Assembly (NCBI GenBank): GCA_902787555.1
Contig: CADAGO010000003.1
Location: 1-64,000, forward strand
Length of the DNA stretch: 64,000 nucleotides
Origin: an uncultured Bacteroidales bacterium
GTDB lineage: Bacteria; Bacteroidota; Bacteroidia; Bacteroidales; Bacteroidaceae
Reading direction: 5' to 3'
Part shown: piece by piece, positions 61,915-64,000 of the stretch
Layout: every line of letters starts with the position of its first letter
How positions within the stretch are numbered: position 1 is the stretch's first letter
The notes under the pieces: generated by a model
Database searches by the model: none
What the model was told of the DNA's origin: nothing
The model's input: only the letters and a program-made list of their open reading frames with translations
Translations under genes and position numbers: made by a program

Positions 61915-64000
61915 ATGAAAGTAACAAATTTCGCTATTTCAGAGTCAATCAAGACTCCGGCTCAGATGCAGCCTTGCACGCCTGAGCTTCTCAACGCTGC
62001 GCTCGACAGCCAGCAAGTAATTAACGCATGCCACGAGATTGCAGAGCGTCTCGCGGAAGTAAAGAAAGGTACGCTCACGCGCGAAGCCTTCGAGGCAGCG
62101 AAGTCGCAGATTAAAGCCGACAACCTGCCTGTGGTGTGCTTCCACGCCAGCTTCTCCGACGGTTATCGCCACAATCAGTCGGCAGTACCCAGCGGATTGT
62201 CGATCTACGATGTTGACCATCTGACGTACGACCCTCGCGCGTACTATATGAATAAGGTGGCAGGTCGTGAATCGGAACTGGGCATCTCGTTCGCTCACGT
62301 ATCGCCCAGCGGCGAAGGCATCCGACTGGTGTTTGAAATGCCGAAGGGTATGTCGCTTGCAGAGGCTCAGGGGTGGATGGCAAAGCAATTGGACGACGAC
62401 ACCTACGACGGAAGTGTGAAGGATATGGCTCGCTGCTCGTTTGTGGTATGTCGCGACTATGTGCTCTACTACGACGAAGAGGAGCTGTTCAAGGAACGTG
62501 AGGTGGATGTGCCTGAAAACCCTGTGACAATTGTGACAAAAGACAATGCATTTTCCGCTCCCATACTCCCTGCTGCAACCACCTATGAGGACAACTTCGA
62601 AGGCATCCGCTATCCTCAGATTGTCAGCGTGATGGAGGATTTGCTTGGTGGAGTTCCTGCACAGGGTGCGCGCAACAACTTCATCTTCTCGATGGCCTGC
62701 CACATGCGCTATGTCTGCAACGACGACCCCCAATGGGTTGCCCAGGTGCTGCCCCGCTATGGTGAGGATGAGCAGAAGTTCATGTCAACGGTTCGCTCGG
62801 CCTGCAACCGTCCTCAAACCAAGACGATGCCCTCGTTGGTAACCCGCACATTGAATACTGCCCGTAAGCTGCAACAGGCAGCCGAATCGGCAAAGGCCAA
62901 CGGGATACATGCCTCACAGCCCCCAAAGATGCCTCGCAGGCTCACTAAGTTCATGCAGCTCATCACTAAGAATGTGCCCGAGCATCTGAAGCCTGCCGTA
63001 GCGATGGGCGTGTTCCCATCGTTGGGAGTACATTGCACAGGGGTGAAGTTCCGATACAACGACAATGCCCTCGTTGAGCCTACCTTTATGAACGTATTGG
63101 TAGCCGAGATGTCGAGCGGTAAATCATGTGTCAACGACCCCATCAACGCCATTATGGCCGACATCAAGGAGCGCGATGCCCAGAGCCGCAAACTCCTCAA
63201 GGAATATAAGGAGCAATACGACGCCTGCCCTTCCACAGAGCAAAAACCGGAACGCCCTCAAGGAATGGTCATTCAATGGGTGAAGACCGACATGACCTCT
63301 GCTGCGTTCGTACAGCGTATGGCCGACGCGGGAGGCAAATTCCTCTATTCACGAATGGATGAGATAGGGTTGCTCAATCAGCTCAAGACCAACGGGAAAG
63401 GCAACAACGTCACCGAAATCATCCGTGTGGCTTACGATTGCGGCGAATACGGTCAGGAGCGCGTGGGAGTCCAGTCTGTGTGTGAAGATATAGAGGTGCG
63501 CTGGAATTGGAACGCATCGACCACTCCAGGCAAATGCCGCAGTTTCTTCCGCGACTCTATGCTCGACGGCACACTTTCACGTATCACTTTCTCCACCATC
63601 TGGACGGACGACGACCGTATGCCCGTCTATGGCAATTACGACGAGAAATATAAGCAACAGGTGCAATCATTCGTAAAGCAGCTCTACGATGCCAAAGGAC
63701 TCATCGTATGCAAGAAAGCCAACGCATTGGCTGCTGCGATGATAGAAGAAAGCAGGCAGTACTCGACCCTTGCCGACGATGATGCCTATCACGAACTCTT
63801 CAAACGAGCATGCCACTCTGCATTCAAGCGAGGAATGGTGCTCTACATCCTCAACGGACGGAAGTGGACACGCGAGATAGAGGAATTCGTACGCTGGTCA
63901 TATTACTATGACATGTGGTGCAAGATGTGGATATTCGGTGAGAAGATGCGAAGTGCAATGGAACGCGACAGAGCTGCTGTGTTGCCCGGACGCCGCAACC
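61915..64000 (+). CDS. VirE_N/DUF3987 primase-helicase-like protein, cut by the window end
   Basis: At least 695 codons, open to the window end. Starts MKVTNFAISESIKTPAQMQP. Residues 1-190: VirE_N (BT4734-like) primase-type domain (GLSIYDVDHL, GISFAHVSPSGEGIRLVF). About 195-215: linker ENPVTIVTKDNAF, whose DNA equals the copy 3 iteron arm. About 220-290: a PriCT-like region. About 340 on: DUF3987 with a Walker A-like VAEMSSGKSCV and Walker B-like YSRMDEIGLL. Such proteins occur in Bacteroidales mobile elements and are thought to be replication-related. The C-terminus is not seen. Confidence 0.85.
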   Translation, partial: MKVTNFAISESIKTPAQMQPCTPELLNAALDSQQVINACHEIAERLAEVKKGTLTREAFEAAKSQIKADNLPVVCFHASFSDGYRHNQSAVPSGLSIYDVDHLTYDPRAYYMNKVAGRESELGISFAHVSPSGEGIRLVFEMPKGMSLAEAQGWMAKQLDDDTYDGSVKDMARCSFVVCRDYVLYYDEEELFKEREVDVPENPVTIVTKDNAFSAPILPAATTYEDNFEGIRYPQIVSVMEDLLGGVPAQGARNNFIFSMACHMRYVCNDDPQWVAQVLPRYGEDEQKFMSTVRSACNRPQTKTMPSLVTRTLNTARKLQQAAESAKANGIHASQPPKMPRRLTKFMQLITKNVPEHLKPAVAMGVFPSLGVHCTGVKFRYNDNALVEPTFMNVLVAEMSSGKSCVNDPINAIMADIKERDAQSRKLLKEYKEQYDACPSTEQKPERPQGMVIQWVKTDMTSAAFVQRMADAGGKFLYSRMDEIGLLNQLKTNGKGNNVTEIIRVAYDCGEYGQERVGVQSVCEDIEVRWNWNASTTPGKCRSFFRDSMLDGTLSRITFSTIWTDDDRMPVYGNYDEKYKQQVQSFVKQLYDAKGLIVCKKANALAAAMIEESRQYSTLADDDAYHELFKRACHSAFKRGMVLYILNGRKWTREIEEFVRWSYYYDMWCKMWIFGEKMRSAMERDRAAVLPGRRN

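Overview
The window looks like chromosome of a gut or oral Bacteroidales, most likely a Prevotella-type genome. Promoters repeatedly show the Bacteroidetes pattern (TTG near -33, about 19-20 bases, then TAnnTTTG). The gene set is typical of the group: serine palmitoyltransferase for sphingolipids, AddAB of the Bacteroidetes type, an ArgR/GNAT/argG/argC/argD operon, DUF1460 and DUF1846 proteins, DUF4353 and CotH surface proteins, and a VirE_N/DUF3987 gene. The species assignment is inference.

Layout: 0.1-5.4 kb holds a GH3 glucosidase, efp, rpmH, a secreted protein and a porin. The porin is the last gene of a leftward arginine operon (porin, argD, argC, argG, GNAT, argR; 4.3-9.9 kb) headed by tandem ArgR-like operators that overlap the argR promoter. 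10-14.4 kb is a leftward run: lpxH, DUF59, radC, a glycosyltransferase and cstA. Then come an RsmF-like rRNA methyltransferase, a conserved hypothetical, a 900-base non-coding element (copy 1), addB, addA and a glycosyltransferase. 24.7-31.3 kb reads rightward: HTH protein, rarA, mutS2, a NagZ-like GH3 lipoprotein and an LdcA-like lipoprotein. 31.3-34.5 kb reads leftward: DUF1460 amidase, GH25 lysozyme, DUF1846. These two blocks form a cell-wall salvage neighbourhood. trmD, glmS, spt and a lipid kinase follow, then a padR/TM2/pspC operon and a second 1.3-kb non-coding element (copy 2). Next are a dockerin-bearing glycosidase, the lipid A operon lpxD-lpxC-lpxA with miaA, tRNA-Thr, a secreted endonuclease, pyrK-pyrD, and a surface operon (T9SS-like small protein, DUF4353 protein, CotH-DUF4353 fusion). 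The right end (59.8-64 kb) is accessory: an 11-bp VNTR, an inverted repeat, a HIRAN-domain gene and a truncated VirE_N/DUF3987 gene.

The most unusual signal joins the non-coding elements to the right-end gene. Copies 1 (about 16.6-17.3 kb) and 2 (about 43.1-43.8 kb) are diverged versions of one element. Each has a 5' hairpin with a conserved loop and compensatory stem changes, then inverted arrays of short iterons (a different word in each copy) around a pure A/T palindrome (47 and 42 bases), then an intact promoter TAACTTTGTAGTGTCAA with no recognisable gene behind it but a covarying downstream hairpin. The VirE_N/DUF3987 gene uses almost the same promoter word. A third inverted repeat (60033-60236) carries another iteron word. 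Its right arm is identical over 29 bases to a stretch inside the VirE_N/DUF3987 reading frame (62522-62550), in the linker between the two domains. Iterons flanking an A/T core, with the same word inside a primase/helicase-like gene, recall replication origins embedded in initiator genes such as lambda O. This is a hypothesis, not a demonstrated function.

Other notable points: an apparent one-base frameshift at the end of rpmH, lpxC without its usual FabZ fusion partner, one GC-rich palindromic repeat lodged in two unrelated coding sequences, and a 46-bp tandem duplication of the 3' end of the dockerin gene.
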